Below are positions 41,129 to 42,144 of a stretch of DNA of 42,144 bases, piece after piece. Every line of letters starts with the position of its first letter. Positions within the stretch are counted from its first letter, which is position 1. The notes under the pieces were generated by a model. The model ran no database searches and had not been told where the DNA came from. It worked only from the letters and a program-made list of their open reading frames with translations. Made by a program: the position numbers and the translations under genes. The DNA is from Gluconobacter oxydans (lineage in GTDB: Bacteria; Pseudomonadota; Alphaproteobacteria; Acetobacterales; Acetobacteraceae): positions 1 through 42,144 of the forward strand of contig NZ_BJNM01000021.1 in NCBI RefSeq assembly GCF_006539685.1. The letters run 5' to 3'.

Positions 41129-41995
41129 TTGAATTTCCTGTCGTATCTTCCGATCTGTGCTCTTCTTGTCGTGCTTCCGGCGCAGGCTGCGTCCTGTCCG
41201 GATATGTTCGCTGATGGTGTTGCACCCCAGGTGCTGAATGAAACGCTCCGGATCGGGACGGTTCAGCTGTGTAATGCGGATTATGCGGTGCTTGCTTCGG
41301 AAAGCACGAAGGGACCGCTATGGTCGGCCGAGGATCTGACGGAAGAAAATCTGGAAATCGCGGACCGCACGCGCCGGCAGGGGAGTTTTTACCCTGATGA
41401 GCGTCTTCCTGTAAGCATGCGGGCAGCCCTCGAGGACTACACGTCTTCGGGTTTCGATCGCGGGCACATGACACCCAGCGGAGACGAGCCCGGTGTGCAG
41501 GCACAGCAGCAGTCCTTCCTGCTGTCGAACATCGTCCCGCAGACTGCGGAGCTGAACCGGGGGCCATGGGAAGGGGTGGAGAGCGCTGTTCGGGGATGGG
41601 CCCGGCAGGAAGGGGAAATCTTTGTCGTGACCGGACCGGGTTACGATCCGGATCAGACCCGGACGATCGGGGCGGGGCGTATTCCGGTGCCTGCCGTGAC
41701 CTGGAAAGCGATCTATGATCCGGCGGCTAACGGGATGGGGGCGTATGTGTGTCTGAACACGCGCCGTCCGACCTGCCGGATTACGAGTGTTGCGCTTCTG
41801 ACCGAGCTGGTGGGGATCGATCCGTTTCCCGCACTTCCGGCATCGCTGAAGGATCACGTCAGTGCCATGCCGCCGATCAGGGAAACGCCGGAAGCCCTTT
41901 CGAGACAGCCGCGCTCGCGGGAACTGCTGCAGGAATGGGGATCGAAAGCGGCCCAGAAGGCTCTCAAGGCCCTTCTGAAAGCGCTCGTGCAGTAG
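41129..41995 (+). CDS. Secreted DNA/RNA non-specific endonuclease (NUC1 family)
   Basis: This 288-residue protein is a beta-beta-alpha-metal nuclease related to Serratia nuclease. The active-site motif D110-R-G-H-M (FDRGHMTPSGD) supplies the general-base histidine H113. LLSNIVPQTAELNRGPW carries the metal-binding asparagine of the family (N-x-x-P-Q-x-x-x-x-N). IFVVTGPGY is the conserved following strand. A signal peptide (core residues 4-19, cleavage near AQA) indicates export. The start is TTG at 41129 with GAGG eight bases upstream. It could scavenge nucleotides from extracellular DNA or attack foreign DNA in the periplasm; the sequence does not decide. Confidence 0.92.
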   Translation: MNFLSYLPICALLVVLPAQAASCPDMFADGVAPQVLNETLRIGTVQLCNADYAVLASESTKGPLWSAEDLTEENLEIADRTRRQGSFYPDERLPVSMRAALEDYTSSGFDRGHMTPSGDEPGVQAQQQSFLLSNIVPQTAELNRGPWEGVESAVRGWARQEGEIFVVTGPGYDPDQTRTIGAGRIPVPAVTWKAIYDPAANGMGAYVCLNTRRPTCRITSVALLTELVGIDPFPALPASLKDHVSAMPPIRETPEALSRQPRSRELLQEWGSKAAQKALKALLKALVQ

Positions 41996-42144
41996 ACGCT
42001 GTGTGCGGGAGTGCAGACAGGGCGCGGCATGTTCGTATACTTTTGTTTCTCAAGTCACGAGTATGAATGTTTTATGAAAACCAAAAACGTCATAACTAAA
42101 AATTCCTGAAATGGACTAGGTGTTTGGTCCCGGGGTTTGATGGA
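41996..42144. other. End of window without recognisable gene
   Basis: About 150 bases follow the nuclease stop. The last 100 are relatively AT-rich. I see no hairpin with a U-run and no supported reading frame, so this may be the upstream region of a gene outside the window. Confidence 0.5.

Noticed and set aside
1-42144. CRISPR arrays, insertion sequences, integrases, tRNA or rRNA genes
   Set aside because: I looked for regularly spaced repeats, transposase motifs, terminal inverted repeats and cloverleaf patterns and found none that hold up.

Overview
The window is a gene-dense, GC-rich stretch of an alphaproteobacterial chromosome. Gene content, short intergenic gaps and protein style suggest an acetic acid bacterium (Acetobacteraceae, Gluconobacter-like). 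This is an inference, because there is no rRNA or marker gene here. I see 33 protein genes, one riboswitch, several intrinsic-terminator hairpins, and no tRNA, rRNA, insertion sequence or CRISPR array.

Left part (1-16.7 kb). A MarR regulator and a FUSC-type exporter form a pair. They converge on a GntR/FCD regulator and a large proline-degrading PutA that lacks the N-terminal DNA-binding domain. Next comes a tightly coupled leftward operon encoding a complete oligopeptide ABC importer (binding protein, two permeases, two ATPases, joined by 4-base ATGA overlaps). It ends with a P1/S58-family peptidase, so uptake and hydrolysis of peptides look linked. A second leftward operon encodes an Mla-type lipid transport system: a STAS-fused permease, an ATPase, an MCE protein and a PqiC-like lipoprotein.

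Middle (17-29.9 kb). A polyprenyl-phosphate glycosyltransferase and a beta-lactamase-fold hydrolase run rightward. They converge on a leftward cassette of four poorly known genes: two lipoproteins, a papain-like protein and a small membrane protein. In this cassette a terminator-like hairpin sits 17-22 bases before three of the start codons. It may be of phage origin. Then come an M3 oligopeptidase, a polytopic GT39-like protein with an M28 peptidase, and a LysR regulator divergent from a DODA-type dioxygenase and a YceI protein.

Right part (29.9-42.1 kb). This holds an MFS transporter next to a DcaP-like porin, an ABC-F ATPase and an M1 aminopeptidase. It also holds the clearest regulatory element of the window: a fluoride riboswitch in front of a CLC protein with the signatures of a fluoride/proton antiporter. 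The last genes are a secreted protein with a superinfection-immunity-like C-terminal membrane domain and a divergent secreted DNA/RNA non-specific nuclease.

Taken together, five peptidases and one peptide importer point to strong peptide and amino-acid scavenging. Envelope maintenance (Mla, porin, glycosyltransferases) and fluoride resistance are the other themes.
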